A DNA stretch of 64,000 nt from an uncultured Clostridia bacterium. Lineage in GTDB: Bacteria > Bacillota > Clostridia > UMGS1810. The notes below the pieces were generated by a model that did no database searches, was not told the origin of the DNA, and was given only the letters and a program-made list of their open reading frames with translations. A program made the position numbers and the translations under genes. The stretch covers positions 9,000 to 72,999 of the forward strand of contig CAKSJG010000012.1 in assembly GCA_934463165.1 (NCBI GenBank). The letters run 5' to 3'. This document shows positions 35,292 to 44,444 of the stretch, one piece after another (the stretch's first letter is position 1; each line of letters opens with the position of its first letter).

Positions 35292-36764
35292 TTAATACAT
35301 ACCTTTATATATCGGTGCAAGAGCATCGTGTACGGCTTTATATTTTTCATGGCACTTTAAGTATATCTCACGGTTATTCATATCGGGACATACGGATGAT
35401 GCCTCTCTGTTGCAGATTTTAACCGCTTCTCTCACATCAGCAAAAAATCCTGCCGCCGTACCTGCAAGCATTGCGCTGCCGAAGGATGAATCGCTGTGAA
35501 GCATGCGGACAAGCTTTATGCCGAGACAATCCGAAACAATCTTAAGCCAAAGAACGCTTTTGCTTCCGCCGCCTATTGCAATAGCGCTGTCTCCGCATTT
35601 AACGCCCGCAGCTTCAAGAGCATTCATGCAGTCAAGAAGAGAAAACGCAACCCCCTCAAGAACCGCACGTCCGAAATGCGCCTTCGTATGCGCTCCCGAA
35701 ATACCCGTAAAGCTCGCCTTTAAATTCGGGTCGGCATACGGAGTGAGCTCACCGTTTAAATACGGATGAAACATAAGCCCGTCGCAGCCTATCGGGATAT
35801 GCTCTGCCGCTTTATCCGTTTCGGCATAGCCTGAGCCGAAGGTATCTCTGTACCAGCGGAGCGACGATGCCGCAGACTTTGTGGCAGTTCCCGGATACCA
35901 CAGCGAATCGGTTATGTGAGAATAATTTATAAGATCCCTGCTGCGGTACGGTTTATCTGTCACAACGCATATTCTGCCCGCCGTTGCAAGCTTTAAGGTC
36001 ATCTGACCTTTATTTACCGCGCCGTTTGCGAAAACCTCCATGACGGTGTCCGTCGTGCCGCATATAACGGGTGTTCCCTCAATGAGCCCCGTTTGCGCCG
36101 CCGCAGCAGGCGTTACGCTGCCGACCCTGTCAATCGGGTTTACAACCTCGGGAAGCATGGCGGCATCCATGCCGAGAACGGAGCAAAGCTCCGCAGACCA
36201 TGAAAGCGTATTGAAGCTGAAAAGCATGCTGCCCTCCGCCTCTATAAAGTCCGTGACGTAATCACCCGTCAGGCGGTGTCTTACGTAGTCCTTTGCAAAC
36301 ATGATTCTCTTTGTTTTTTTCCACACGCCGCCCATGTTATCACGAATCCACATCAGCTGCGGAAGCGTCCATATGGTATCGGGTTTGTGATATACCTCGT
36401 TATATATAAAATCTCCGTAATTTTTATTTAAAAAGTCACATTCTCTTTGACTCCTTGTGTCCGTCCAGTATATCGACGGGCAAAGAACATTGAAATCCTC
36501 ATCGGTAAGAACGGCGGTATGCGTTGCGGCATCGAGCGCTATACACTCAATGTCTTTCGGATTAACACCCGTTTTTTCCAGAACGGATTTTATATTCAAA
36601 GAGGCGGCGTTATACCAATCTTCGGGGTTTTGCTCAGCCATTCCGCTTTTCGGGTATGACGTCGGATATTCGGAGACTGCCGTTGCCGCAACAGTCCCCG
36701 ACCGAGACAGAAGCGTTGCCTTTGAAGAACCGCCGCCGAAATCTATGCCGAGAACATATTTCAA
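35292..36764 (-). CDS. FGGY-family carbohydrate kinase (xylulokinase-like)
   Basis: A 490-residue sugar kinase of the ASKHA fold. The phosphate-1 motif GIDFGGGSSKATLL is at the N-terminus. The catalytic aspartate lies in GTTDTVMEV at about 241, and the adenosine motif AIGGGSKSVLWLKIVSD is at about 396. The overall pattern is nearest xylulokinases, but FGGY kinases change substrate easily. It lies 21 bases before the fused ETF and 18 after iolB. With the isomerase-like protein it could form an aldose-to-ketose-phosphate route. Confidence 0.88.
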   Translation of the reverse strand: MKYVLGIDFGGGSSKATLLSRSGTVAATAVSEYPTSYPKSGMAEQNPEDWYNAASLNIKSVLEKTGVNPKDIECIALDAATHTAVLTDEDFNVLCPSIYWTDTRSQRECDFLNKNYGDFIYNEVYHKPDTIWTLPQLMWIRDNMGGVWKKTKRIMFAKDYVRHRLTGDYVTDFIEAEGSMLFSFNTLSWSAELCSVLGMDAAMLPEVVNPIDRVGSVTPAAAAQTGLIEGTPVICGTTDTVMEVFANGAVNKGQMTLKLATAGRICVVTDKPYRSRDLINYSHITDSLWYPGTATKSAASSLRWYRDTFGSGYAETDKAAEHIPIGCDGLMFHPYLNGELTPYADPNLKASFTGISGAHTKAHFGRAVLEGVAFSLLDCMNALEAAGVKCGDSAIAIGGGSKSVLWLKIVSDCLGIKLVRMLHSDSSFGSAMLAGTAAGFFADVREAVKICNREASSVCPDMNNREIYLKCHEKYKAVHDALAPIYKGMY

Positions 36765-36782
36765 GATTAATCACCCTTCTTA

Positions 36783-37574
36783 TCACTTATTAAGCCATTT
36801 ATGGCATTCTTCCGTAGTCATGAAGAACCCGCGGTTTTTGCCGGCCATTACCCACAAATAATAGTTGGTGTAGCCCGGTGCACAGCAAAACGGATGATAG
36901 CCGCGGTGTATGTGAACGAAGTCACCGTCTTTTACGGTGTATGTTTCGTCAACATCGCCCTCTTTGGTATATACCCTTTGTATTCCGAAGCCCTGCGGTT
37001 TATCAAATTCATAATAATAAACCTCTTCAAGCACTCCCTCTGTCGGCATGTTATCGTCATCGTGCTTATGCGGAGGATAGCTTGCCCACTGACCGCCGTT
37101 AACAAATGCCTCGCCGATGTATATGTAATTTGCATTCACTCTCTCGTCAAGGACAAAATGCGCCTGTCTTTCCCAACCGGGCTTGCCGAGATCCTTTATT
37201 ATGACATCCTCGGGATTTATGAGCACAGGCTCAAACTCTTCTTCACCCGGACATTTGCTTACGGCAAGCGTGCAGTCTCCGTCTGCTGCGGTTATGACAA
37301 ATTCTCTGTTTGACGGAATATACACGCTCGTTGCCGCACCGTCAAAAACGTTTTTTCTTTTGCCTATGGATTTATATTCAAATCCGTCTCCCGTGATATC
37401 GCACTTACCGCCGAGAATTACTATTCCGTACTCGGTGTCTTCTTCTTTATATCTTTTGCTGTCTCCTCCGTGCAGACGAACCATATCGATTTCTATAAGG
37501 TCAAGATCGCTGTTATCCCATGTGATAACTTCACTTTTTCCGTATTCCTTATCCCAAGTTTTTTTCAAATTCAT
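36783..37574 (-). CDS. iolB: 5-deoxy-glucuronate isomerase (IolB family)
   Basis: A 263-residue double-cupin protein. The C-terminal cupin has the IolB signature: SYPPHKHDDD, LEEVYYYEFDKPQGFGIQRV and GYHPFCCAPGYTNYYLWVM. Histidines and a glutamate there bind the metal. In inositol catabolism IolB turns 5-deoxy-glucuronate into 5-keto-2-deoxygluconate. Its start overlaps the end of the PfkB kinase by 26 bases, so translation is coupled. The related enzyme KduI was considered but the motifs fit IolB better. The usual upstream steps IolG, IolE and IolD are not in the window. Confidence 0.85.
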   Translation of the reverse strand: MNLKKTWDKEYGKSEVITWDNSDLDLIEIDMVRLHGGDSKRYKEEDTEYGIVILGGKCDITGDGFEYKSIGKRKNVFDGAATSVYIPSNREFVITAADGDCTLAVSKCPGEEEFEPVLINPEDVIIKDLGKPGWERQAHFVLDERVNANYIYIGEAFVNGGQWASYPPHKHDDDNMPTEGVLEEVYYYEFDKPQGFGIQRVYTKEGDVDETYTVKDGDFVHIHRGYHPFCCAPGYTNYYLWVMAGKNRGFFMTTEECHKWLNK

Positions 37575-38478
37575 TGTATCCGCGCTCCTTTAAAAATTTT
37601 ATTGTTTCCTCAAGGAAGGGCACACCCTCTCTTGAGCCTGTTTTTGTACACTTTAGTGCCGAAACGGCACTTGAAAATATGCATGCTTCACCGTGCGGCA
37701 TTTTATTTAGCGCGGCAAACGAATATGCTCCGTGAAAAACATCTCCCGAACCGTTTGAATCAACCGCGCTGACCTCAAATGCAGGATATTGCAAAACATC
37801 GCCGCCCGTGCAGTACACTCCGCCCTTTTTGCCGCAGGTTATGACAACCGCTTCGTTGTCATACATATCATAAAGCCTTTTTGCAGCCGACTTTGCATCG
37901 CCGCATTTTGTAAACCCGAGGGCAAACTCCTCAGACGGGATTAAAATGTCGGCAAACGGAATGAGATCCTCCACACCGTCATACAGTCCGCCGGCATCAT
38001 AGAGTATTTTCGTTCCGCTTTGCTTTGCAATTTTACAAGCTGAAATTGCCGCCGCCGTTTCGTTTCCGTCTATCATGAGGATTTCGGCATTTTTAACCGC
38101 CTCCTCCGCCTTTTTGTCAAGATTATACGCAGGGAGAGTGCCGCGGTCAAAAATTATTGTTCTGCTCGCGCTTGCCTTGCTTAGTATGACATATGACGTA
38201 AAAGGCGAACAGCCGCCGACGGCATTTATATATTCGGTTTTAACTCCGTATTTTTTGAAATCCGATATCAGAAATTCACCGACAGAATCATCCGTCACAT
38301 TGCCGATAAATGCGCTGTCCGCTCCGAGCTTTGACGCAGCAACAAGCCCCGTGGCACACGGACCTCCGCCCGACGGACGCATGAAATTAATCTTCAGCTT
38401 TGTATCTTCTTCGGGATAAAACGGCAGTTCTATCAGCATATCGTATACGTTTGCCCCAATTCCGACTATTTTGCTCAT
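37549..38478 (-). CDS. PfkB-family sugar kinase
   Basis: A 309-residue ribokinase-fold enzyme. The substrate-binding glycine pair is in RPSGGGPCATGL at about 34-45 and the anion hole/catalytic motif is DSNGSGDVFHGA at about 238-249. Beside iolB and a class II aldolase it could do the IolC step (5-keto-2-deoxygluconate kinase), but its sequence is not clearly nearer IolC than ribokinase. It shares ATGA with the preceding aldolase stop codon and overlaps the iolB start. Confidence 0.85.
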   Translation of the reverse strand: MSKIVGIGANVYDMLIELPFYPEEDTKLKINFMRPSGGGPCATGLVAASKLGADSAFIGNVTDDSVGEFLISDFKKYGVKTEYINAVGGCSPFTSYVILSKASASRTIIFDRGTLPAYNLDKKAEEAVKNAEILMIDGNETAAAISACKIAKQSGTKILYDAGGLYDGVEDLIPFADILIPSEEFALGFTKCGDAKSAAKRLYDMYDNEAVVITCGKKGGVYCTGGDVLQYPAFEVSAVDSNGSGDVFHGAYSFAALNKMPHGEACIFSSAVSALKCTKTGSREGVPFLEETIKFLKERGYNEFEKNLG

Positions 38479-39302
38479 GCCTTATTATCAGCTCCCAAAA
38501 GTTTTATCTTCTCCGCAGCAAATTGCTTTACGGATTCTATTGCGTCTTTCATAAATAAATCTATTGCTATTTTGTCTCTTGAGGTTTCAAAAACCTTATC
38601 AAGGAAAGAATAGCACACATCCGTTCCGAAATTGATTTTTTTAATTCCCGCGTCTATTGCGGCGCGGATCTGATCGTCGGGTACTCCGCTTCCGCCGTGA
38701 AGGACAAGAGGAATACCTGTTGACTTCTTTATATCACGGATTCTGTCAATATCGAGCCTCGGAGCTTTTTTGTATCTGCCGTGAGCCGTGCCGACAAGAA
38801 TTGCAAGAGCGTCAACACCCGTTGCTCTTACAAATTCCGCAGCTTCGTCGGCATTTGTGTAGTCATCCGTTTTTTCGTCGTTAACGGTGCCCACATGGCC
38901 AAGCTCTCCCTCAACGCCTATGCCGAGATATGCACACGTATCAACCGTATTTTTTGTTATTTTAACATTTTTTTCAAATTCATTTGCAGACGCGTCTATC
39001 ATTATTCCCGTAGCGCCGTATCTGAGAGCACGCGTCACGGGCTCCGAGCCCGAACCGTGATCAAGGTGAAAACAAACCGGAACGCTTACCTTTTCGGCTG
39101 CCGCAAGAATAATCGGAGATACAAAGTACCCTTCTTTTGACGAAAACAGCCTTGAATAACACTGAATTATAACCGGAGCGCTAAGCTCCTCGGCTGCTTC
39201 GGCAATGCCCATTACGGTTTCCATGTTATACGTATTAAACGCAGGAACGGCAAATCCCTTTTTCTCCGCTATGGAAAGTATATCCTTTAAACCTGTAAGC
39301 AT
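38475..39302 (-). CDS. Class II (zinc) ketose-bisphosphate aldolase
   Basis: A 275-residue Fba/GatY/IolJ-family aldolase. The zinc histidines are in CFHLDHG at about 78-84, in VGTAHGRYK and in LVLHGGSGVPD; the last block is also where DHAP phosphate binds. It would split a phosphorylated ketose or keto acid into DHAP plus an aldehyde. In this operon the IolJ role (release of malonate semialdehyde) is one option and tagatose- or fructose-bisphosphate cleavage another. Its stop overlaps the kinase start by four bases. Confidence 0.88.
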   Translation of the reverse strand: MLTGLKDILSIAEKKGFAVPAFNTYNMETVMGIAEAAEELSAPVIIQCYSRLFSSKEGYFVSPIILAAAEKVSVPVCFHLDHGSGSEPVTRALRYGATGIMIDASANEFEKNVKITKNTVDTCAYLGIGVEGELGHVGTVNDEKTDDYTNADEAAEFVRATGVDALAILVGTAHGRYKKAPRLDIDRIRDIKKSTGIPLVLHGGSGVPDDQIRAAIDAGIKKINFGTDVCYSFLDKVFETSRDKIAIDLFMKDAIESVKQFAAEKIKLLGADNKA

Positions 39303-39306
39303 AGTA

Positions 39307-40407
39307 TTATTCCTCCGTATTATCCAGTATTATTTCTTCAAGCGTCTTAAGCTCGATACCGTCCGGTTTTTCGGCAGAAAGCGCCGCATAATCCGACGGA
39401 CACGCTGTAACCACGCATTCAGCGCCGATGTTTTCGGCATTTTTCCACCTGCCGTCGCTTACAAGCTTCATAACGTCTTTCATATACAGATTCATTATGC
39501 TGTGCCCTGCAATGACGGTATCTTTTCTGTTTAAAAGCATCTCCTTATTATTGCCGCATGCATCCAGAATGATTCTTGCGCTTTCGGTATCGTCAAGATC
39601 GCGCGCCAAAGATGCGGGATCCTGAAACGTATATTCGTTATCGGTCTTTTTGAGTTTCAGTCTTCCGCCCTTTAAAAGAGACACGCATTCCGATGCAAAG
39701 GTTACGGTTTCGGCACCCGGATCTATGCCGTATTCCTTAAATTCATGCAAAAATATTTTTGCGTCATCGGGGTCATAGCAAATAACCTTTTTAAATTCGG
39801 AAACAGCCTCTGCGCATTTAATCATCGTCTGCTTTGTTTCGTCGGTTGCGCCGATAAGAAAATCCATATCGTACCCGGATGAGGGTTCATCAGACAAAAC
39901 GGTAAATTTTACACCGGCATTTTCAAGCACCATTGCGGCTTTTACGGCTTTTTTCGCCGTGTTGTATATTGCGTTCTTTCCTATAAAGAAAAGCGTATCC
40001 GTCTTTTTCTTATGAGCTTCGGCAAGGTTTTTTATGCAATCGCAGAAGTCCTCTTTTCCGTAAACATTGCCGTGATTTTCTATGCTGTCCAGAGCTTTTT
40101 CGACATAAGGGGGCATTTTTCCTCCGAGCGCCGCATCGGTTCGCGCTTCTTTTGTAAACTTTACGGGGTCATAACCGGTTGCGCAGTCATTGGTGCACGC
40201 TCCGCAAAGAGAACATTCGTACACATTATCTATAATGTCATTATCAAAACCGACAGCGCCCCTTTCAACCAAAGTCAGAGAAAGTGCACGCGCACGCGCC
40301 GTATTCCTCTCACGGCCGGTTGCGTTTCCTATCGGGCATATATGACGGCACATCCAGCAGAAACGGCATGCTTCGGTAATTTTCTTTGCTTTTTGAGATA
40401 TATTCAT
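39307..40407 (-). CDS. GlcF/HdrD-like 4Fe-4S protein
   Basis: A 366-residue ferredoxin-type electron carrier. Two clusters are bound near the N-terminus: CRFCWMCRHICPIG at about 14-27 and CSLCGACTNDC at about 65-75. The rest resembles the GlcF/HdrD cysteine-rich region, although the classical CCG motifs are poorly kept (CGNN and AGHSIMN are visible). It probably links the FAD dehydrogenase next to it with the fused ETF or another acceptor. It starts 21 bases after the dehydrogenase. Confidence 0.75.
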   Translation of the reverse strand: MNISQKAKKITEACRFCWMCRHICPIGNATGRERNTARARALSLTLVERGAVGFDNDIIDNVYECSLCGACTNDCATGYDPVKFTKEARTDAALGGKMPPYVEKALDSIENHGNVYGKEDFCDCIKNLAEAHKKKTDTLFFIGKNAIYNTAKKAVKAAMVLENAGVKFTVLSDEPSSGYDMDFLIGATDETKQTMIKCAEAVSEFKKVICYDPDDAKIFLHEFKEYGIDPGAETVTFASECVSLLKGGRLKLKKTDNEYTFQDPASLARDLDDTESARIILDACGNNKEMLLNRKDTVIAGHSIMNLYMKDVMKLVSDGRWKNAENIGAECVVTACPSDYAALSAEKPDGIELKTLEEIILDNTEE

Positions 40408-40428
40408 CTTACATCCACCTCCGAATTA

Positions 40429-41847
40429 TTAAAGACCGAGCTTAAACGGATTGAGTATTCCGTTCGGGTCAAGCTGTTTTTTAATTCCTTCAAACACTTG
40501 CATTGCGGGGCCGTACTGTTCTTTCATAAGTCTGCCGAGCTTTATGCCGACTCCGTGATGATCGTTTACAACACCGCCGTTTGCTATTGCGCATCTGACG
40601 CCGCAGTTCCATATTTCATTATGCAGTCTCAGCGCTTCGTGCGGATCCTTGGGAACATCATCCACTATGAAGCGGTCATATATCATGCAGCCCCATTCAT
40701 ACCAATGTGAAAAATGAGCTATGAATTTAGCCATCGGAAAGTTTGTTTCGATTGCTTTTTTCATCTCCCAATATATATTTTCTATTTTATCATAAGGTGC
40801 TATGGTATCCATTGTTCCAAACATCTGCGGAAGATCCATCATGTTGCCGGGATAGAAAAATGTTATTTTTTCTTTCCACCATTTTTCACCGTATTCGCTT
40901 CCGAGATCCTCCGCGTTATATTTTGCAAACAGATTGAGCATGATTTTTTCTTCTACATCAACAATTTCGGACACACCCTCAACCGCAACGTTCATAAACG
41001 CTCCCGGCTTTGACACACCAACGATTTTCTTGATAAGCGTAGATGTCTCGGCCTCGTCATAGAGCCTCATAACAGACGGTTTGAACTTTTGCAGAAGCTC
41101 TCTTCCGGCATTAAACGCGTCGGTCATGTTATGGAATAAAAATCCTCTGAAGCGTCTTGTTTCGGGCTGATCGTAAATTCTCATCTGGGCTTTTGTCATT
41201 ATGCCGAGCGTGCCCTCGGAGCCTATGAATATCTGATTGAGATCCGGTCCTGCGGCATGCTTGGGAGCAGATGAAGTGTTTATAATTTCTCCGTTCGGCA
41301 AAACAACCTCCATTTGAAGCACCATGTCGTCAATCTTGCCGTATTTTGTGGAAACAACGCCGATCCCGCGGTGAGCAAGGAATCCTCCCACGGTTGAGCA
41401 TGTGAGCGAGCTCGGATAATGCATTGTGGCATAACCTCTCTCGTTTGCCGCCCATTCAATATGCTTATATACGGCGCCGGTTCCGCATTCTATGTACATG
41501 CTTTTTTCATTGATATCATAAATTTTATTCATCCTCTTGGTATCGAGAACAATTCCCCCGCATACAGGAAGCGCGCCGCCCTGCGTTCCGCCGCCTCCGC
41601 CCCACGTGGTAACGGGGATTTTATAGTAATTTGCAATTTTCAGTACGTTCGATACCTCCTTGGCATTTTCCGGCGATACGACAACATCCGCCTCAGGCAT
41701 TCTGAGGCCTCTGTCTGCCCACATTCTGGAAAGCCAGAAATAATCCACTCCGTGAGTGATTTTGTCAATGGTTTTTGTGGAACAGTTTTCTCTGCCGACC
41801 GCATCTTCAAGCTCGGATAAAATCATATCAAATAAAAAATCCGTCAT
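40429..41847 (-). CDS. FAD-linked 2-hydroxy-acid or alcohol dehydrogenase (GlcD/AGPS-like)
   Basis: A 472-residue flavoprotein of the vanillyl-alcohol-oxidase fold. The FAD domain has VTTWGGGGGTQGGALPVCGG at about 78-97 and STVGGFLAHRGIGV. The C-terminal substrate domain has AHFSHWYEWGC and NGGVVNDHHGVG, near the HHG motif of alkyl-DHAP synthase relatives and the GlcD group. The start ATG is preceded by GGAAG; an upstream in-frame start is less likely. It opens the operon. The substrate is unknown, but GlcD-type enzymes with ETF partners oxidise lactate, glycolate or similar alcohols. Confidence 0.8.
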   Translation of the reverse strand: MTDFLFDMILSELEDAVGRENCSTKTIDKITHGVDYFWLSRMWADRGLRMPEADVVVSPENAKEVSNVLKIANYYKIPVTTWGGGGGTQGGALPVCGGIVLDTKRMNKIYDINEKSMYIECGTGAVYKHIEWAANERGYATMHYPSSLTCSTVGGFLAHRGIGVVSTKYGKIDDMVLQMEVVLPNGEIINTSSAPKHAAGPDLNQIFIGSEGTLGIMTKAQMRIYDQPETRRFRGFLFHNMTDAFNAGRELLQKFKPSVMRLYDEAETSTLIKKIVGVSKPGAFMNVAVEGVSEIVDVEEKIMLNLFAKYNAEDLGSEYGEKWWKEKITFFYPGNMMDLPQMFGTMDTIAPYDKIENIYWEMKKAIETNFPMAKFIAHFSHWYEWGCMIYDRFIVDDVPKDPHEALRLHNEIWNCGVRCAIANGGVVNDHHGVGIKLGRLMKEQYGPAMQVFEGIKKQLDPNGILNPFKLGL

Positions 41848-41889
41848 AAAAACTTTACTTCCTTTCGTATATTTATAAAAGTTATTTTC

Positions 41890-41986
41890 ATTATACAACA
41901 TATTTTATTAAAAATCAAGCGTTTTATGAAAATTGTTTTCACAAAACGCTTTTTTATTTGACAAAAATGAAAAAATACGATAAAAT
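41890..41986. promoter_or_regulatory. Divergent promoters flanking an RpiR-type operator
   Basis: Minus strand: TTGATT (41913-41918), 17 bases, TATAAT (41890-41895), for the dehydrogenase operon. Plus strand: TTGACA (41958-41963), 17 bases, TAAAAT (41981-41986), for the regulator. Between the two -35 boxes lies the palindrome 41917-41951, with core TGAAAATTGTTTTCA inside AAGCGTTTT / AAAACGCTT arms. TGAAA(N5)TTTCA is a usual site type for RpiR-family proteins. Confidence 0.75.
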
Positions 41987-42107
41987 ATATTTACAAATAT
42001 AAAATTTTTCTTCATAAAACAGGCGAAAGCATTTAATTTTTGAGGAATTTAAAAACATATCCCACGGCATATCAGCCCGACAAATGTATTAAAAAGGAAA
42101 TCTATAT

Positions 42108-42947
42108 ATGAATAAAATACTTCTTCAGATGAAAATATTATACGATAAAATGGGAAACGCGGAAAAGAAAATTGCATCATGGATATCGGAAAATCCCGGC
42201 GGACTTACGCCGCTTTCAATAACCGAGCTTGCGGATAAATGCGGCTGCGGAGAGGCAACGATTGTGCGCTTTGCGCGCAGACTCGGCTTTAACGGATATC
42301 AGGACATGAAAATATCGCTTGCACTTGAAGCCGGTACACCCGAGGTGACAGGAAGCGACATAACCCCCGACGATTCATGCTATACCGTCTATTCAAAAGT
42401 ATGTGACGAAATTTACTGTTCACTTGAAAAGACAAAAAACTCCCTTGACGAAAACGCGCTTAAAAATGCTGCAGCGGCTATTATGAACGCGAATAAAATA
42501 ATTACCATGGGGCTCGGAAATTCGGCATCCGTAGCGCTTGATGCGGGGCACAAGTTTTTAAGAGCAGGGCTCAACGCTTACTCTTACAGCGACAACCACA
42601 TGCAGGCAATTGCTGCGTCACACTTAAATGCAAACGATGTTGCAATAGGGATATCGCATTCGGGATCTTCAAAGGACATTGTGGAGGCGCTTAAAATAGC
42701 AAAGGAAGTCGGAGCGGTTACAATATGCATCACAAACATAGGAAAATCGCCGATTTTGAAATACAGCGACATAGTGCTTACAACAAGCTCGGACGAAACT
42801 CAATACAGAATACTCGGACTCAACTCGCGTTTTGCACAGCTTGCCATTATTGACGCGCTATACTATTATATTGTTTGTCATTTGGATGAAAAATCCGTAA
42901 ATGCAATTGAGGACACCGAAAGAGCACTTATGGATAAGAAATATTAA
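42108..42947 (+). CDS. RpiR/MurR-family transcriptional regulator
   Basis: A 279-residue regulator. The N-terminal HTH_6 domain has LSITELADKCGCGEATIVRF at about 37-56. The SIS sugar-phosphate domain from about 110 contains MGLGNSASVALDAGHKF and GISHSGSSKDIVEALK, the phosphosugar loop. It is divergent from the eight-gene catabolic operon and probably controls it in response to a phosphorylated intermediate made by the PfkB or FGGY kinase. Confidence 0.93.
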   Translation: MNKILLQMKILYDKMGNAEKKIASWISENPGGLTPLSITELADKCGCGEATIVRFARRLGFNGYQDMKISLALEAGTPEVTGSDITPDDSCYTVYSKVCDEIYCSLEKTKNSLDENALKNAAAAIMNANKIITMGLGNSASVALDAGHKFLRAGLNAYSYSDNHMQAIAASHLNANDVAIGISHSGSSKDIVEALKIAKEVGAVTICITNIGKSPILKYSDIVLTTSSDETQYRILGLNSRFAQLAIIDALYYYIVCHLDEKSVNAIEDTERALMDKKY

Positions 42948-42949
42948 TA

Positions 42950-42987
42950 AAAAATCCGACAAGCGTTTTTAACTTGTCGGATTTTTT
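42950..42987 (+). terminator. Terminator of the rpiR gene
   Basis: The stem AAAATCCGACAAG / CTTGTCGGATTTT with a short loop (CGTTTTTAA) and a T run. It could act in both directions, also for tuf readthrough. Confidence 0.85.
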
Positions 42988-43033
42988 ATCACATTTTTTA
43001 ATTTTTGACCCCAACATATTGACAAAGAGCCGA

Positions 43034-43085
43034 GCCAAAAAAAGGCTGCAGCATAATAATTTTGAGAAATCATCATACTGCAGCC
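43034..43085 (-). terminator. Terminator of the str operon (after tuf)
   Basis: On the minus strand a GGCTGCAG / CTGCAGCC stem is followed by TTTTTTT. Outer arms (GAGCCGAAAG and GGCTCGGCTC) extend the pairing. It lies about 75 bases after the tuf stop codon. Confidence 0.8.
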
Positions 43086-43159
43086 CTTTCGGCTCCGTCT
43101 GTCAATATTCGTTTTTATTCAAAGACACATACCGACAAACAAAATTATTTAATCTTTAA

Positions 43160-44362
43160 TTATTTGTTGATTGAAGATACAACACCGGAACCAACAGTTC
43201 TTCCACCTTCACGGATAGCGAATCTGAGGCCTTCTTCGATAGCTATAGGAGTGATAAGTTCAACTTCCATAGTTACGTTATCTCCGGGCATGCACATTTC
43301 TGTGCCTTCGGGTAATTTAATAACACCTGTAACGTCAGTTGTTCTGAAGAAGAACTGAGGTCTGTAGTTATTAAAGAACGGTGTGTGACGTCCGCCTTCA
43401 TCTTTGGTAAGAACGTAAACTTCACCTTTGAAGGATGTGTGCGGATGAATTGTATCCGGTTTAGCGAGAACCTGTCCTCTTTCGATTTCGTTTCTCTGAA
43501 CACCTCTTAAAAGTGCACCAACGTTATCACCTGCCTGAGCATCGTCAAGCTGTTTTCTGAACATTTCGAGACCTGTTATAACAACTTTTCTCTTTTCATC
43601 GGTAAGACCAACGATTTCAACTTCGTCACCAACGTGTGCAACACCTCTTTCAACTCTACCTGTTGCAACTGTACCACGGCCTGTGATAGAGAATACATCC
43701 TCTACAGGCATAAGGAACGGCTTGTCTGTGCTTCTTTCCGGAGCAGGAATGTAGCTGTCAACAGCGTCCATGAGCTCGTGGATGCAAGCATATTCGGGAG
43801 CATTCGGATCAGTTGATGCGCATTCGAGAACCTGAAGAGCAGAACCTTTGATGATCGGAATATCGTCACCGGGGAAGTCATACTCTGAAAGAAGATCTCT
43901 GATGTCCATTTCAACGAGTTCGAGAAGCTCGGGATCGTCAACCTGGTCAACCTTGTTCATGAATACTACGATGTAGGGAACACCAACCTGTCTTGCAAGA
44001 AGGATGTGCTCTCTTGTCTGGGGCATCGGGCCGTCAGCAGCGGAAACAACGAGTATTGCACCGTCCATCTGAGCAGCACCGGTGATCATGTTCTTAACAT
44101 AGTCGGCATGTCCCGGGCAGTCAACGTGTGCATAGTGTCTTGTTTCTGTCTGATACTCAACGTGTGCTGTGGAGATCGTAATACCTCTTTCTCTTTCTTC
44201 CGGAGCCTTATCGATCATGTCGTAAGCTTCGAACTGAGCTTTACCTTCCATAGCGAGAACTTTTGTGATAGCAGCGGTTAATGTTGTTTTACCATGGTCA
44301 ACGTGTCCTATGGTACCAATATTAACGTGCGGTTTGGTTCTTTCATATTTTTCCTTAGCCAT
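43160..44362 (-). CDS. tuf: Translation elongation factor Tu
   Basis: A 400-residue GTPase that delivers aminoacyl-tRNA to the ribosome. The P-loop GHVDHGKT is at 19-26, DCPGHADY at about 80 and NKVD at about 135. Domains 2 and 3 are complete (the GTVATGRVERG and GGRTVGSGVV blocks). An AAGGAGG ribosome site precedes the ATG. It is the last gene of the str operon, 82 bases after fusA. Confidence 0.98.
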   Translation of the reverse strand: MAKEKYERTKPHVNIGTIGHVDHGKTTLTAAITKVLAMEGKAQFEAYDMIDKAPEERERGITISTAHVEYQTETRHYAHVDCPGHADYVKNMITGAAQMDGAILVVSAADGPMPQTREHILLARQVGVPYIVVFMNKVDQVDDPELLELVEMDIRDLLSEYDFPGDDIPIIKGSALQVLECASTDPNAPEYACIHELMDAVDSYIPAPERSTDKPFLMPVEDVFSITGRGTVATGRVERGVAHVGDEVEIVGLTDEKRKVVITGLEMFRKQLDDAQAGDNVGALLRGVQRNEIERGQVLAKPDTIHPHTSFKGEVYVLTKDEGGRHTPFFNNYRPQFFFRTTDVTGVIKLPEGTEMCMPGDNVTMEVELITPIAIEEGLRFAIREGGRTVGSGVVSSINK

Positions 44363-44444
44363 TAATATTTCCTCCTTAAAATAAATATTATTTAATAATT
44401 ATATTTTACTATTAATTGGCAAAAAAATCAATAGTTTTTTTAAA

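Noticed and set aside
34225..35295. 356-codon open frame on the plus strand
   Set aside because: It lies wholly antisense to the fused ETF gene, whose domain matches are clear; it has no ribosome site and no recognisable motif, so it is a composition shadow.
36783..37574. IolB-like protein as KduI in uronate breakdown after PL8
   Set aside because: The C-terminal motifs are those of IolB, and the aldolase next to it is class II ketose type, not KdgA.
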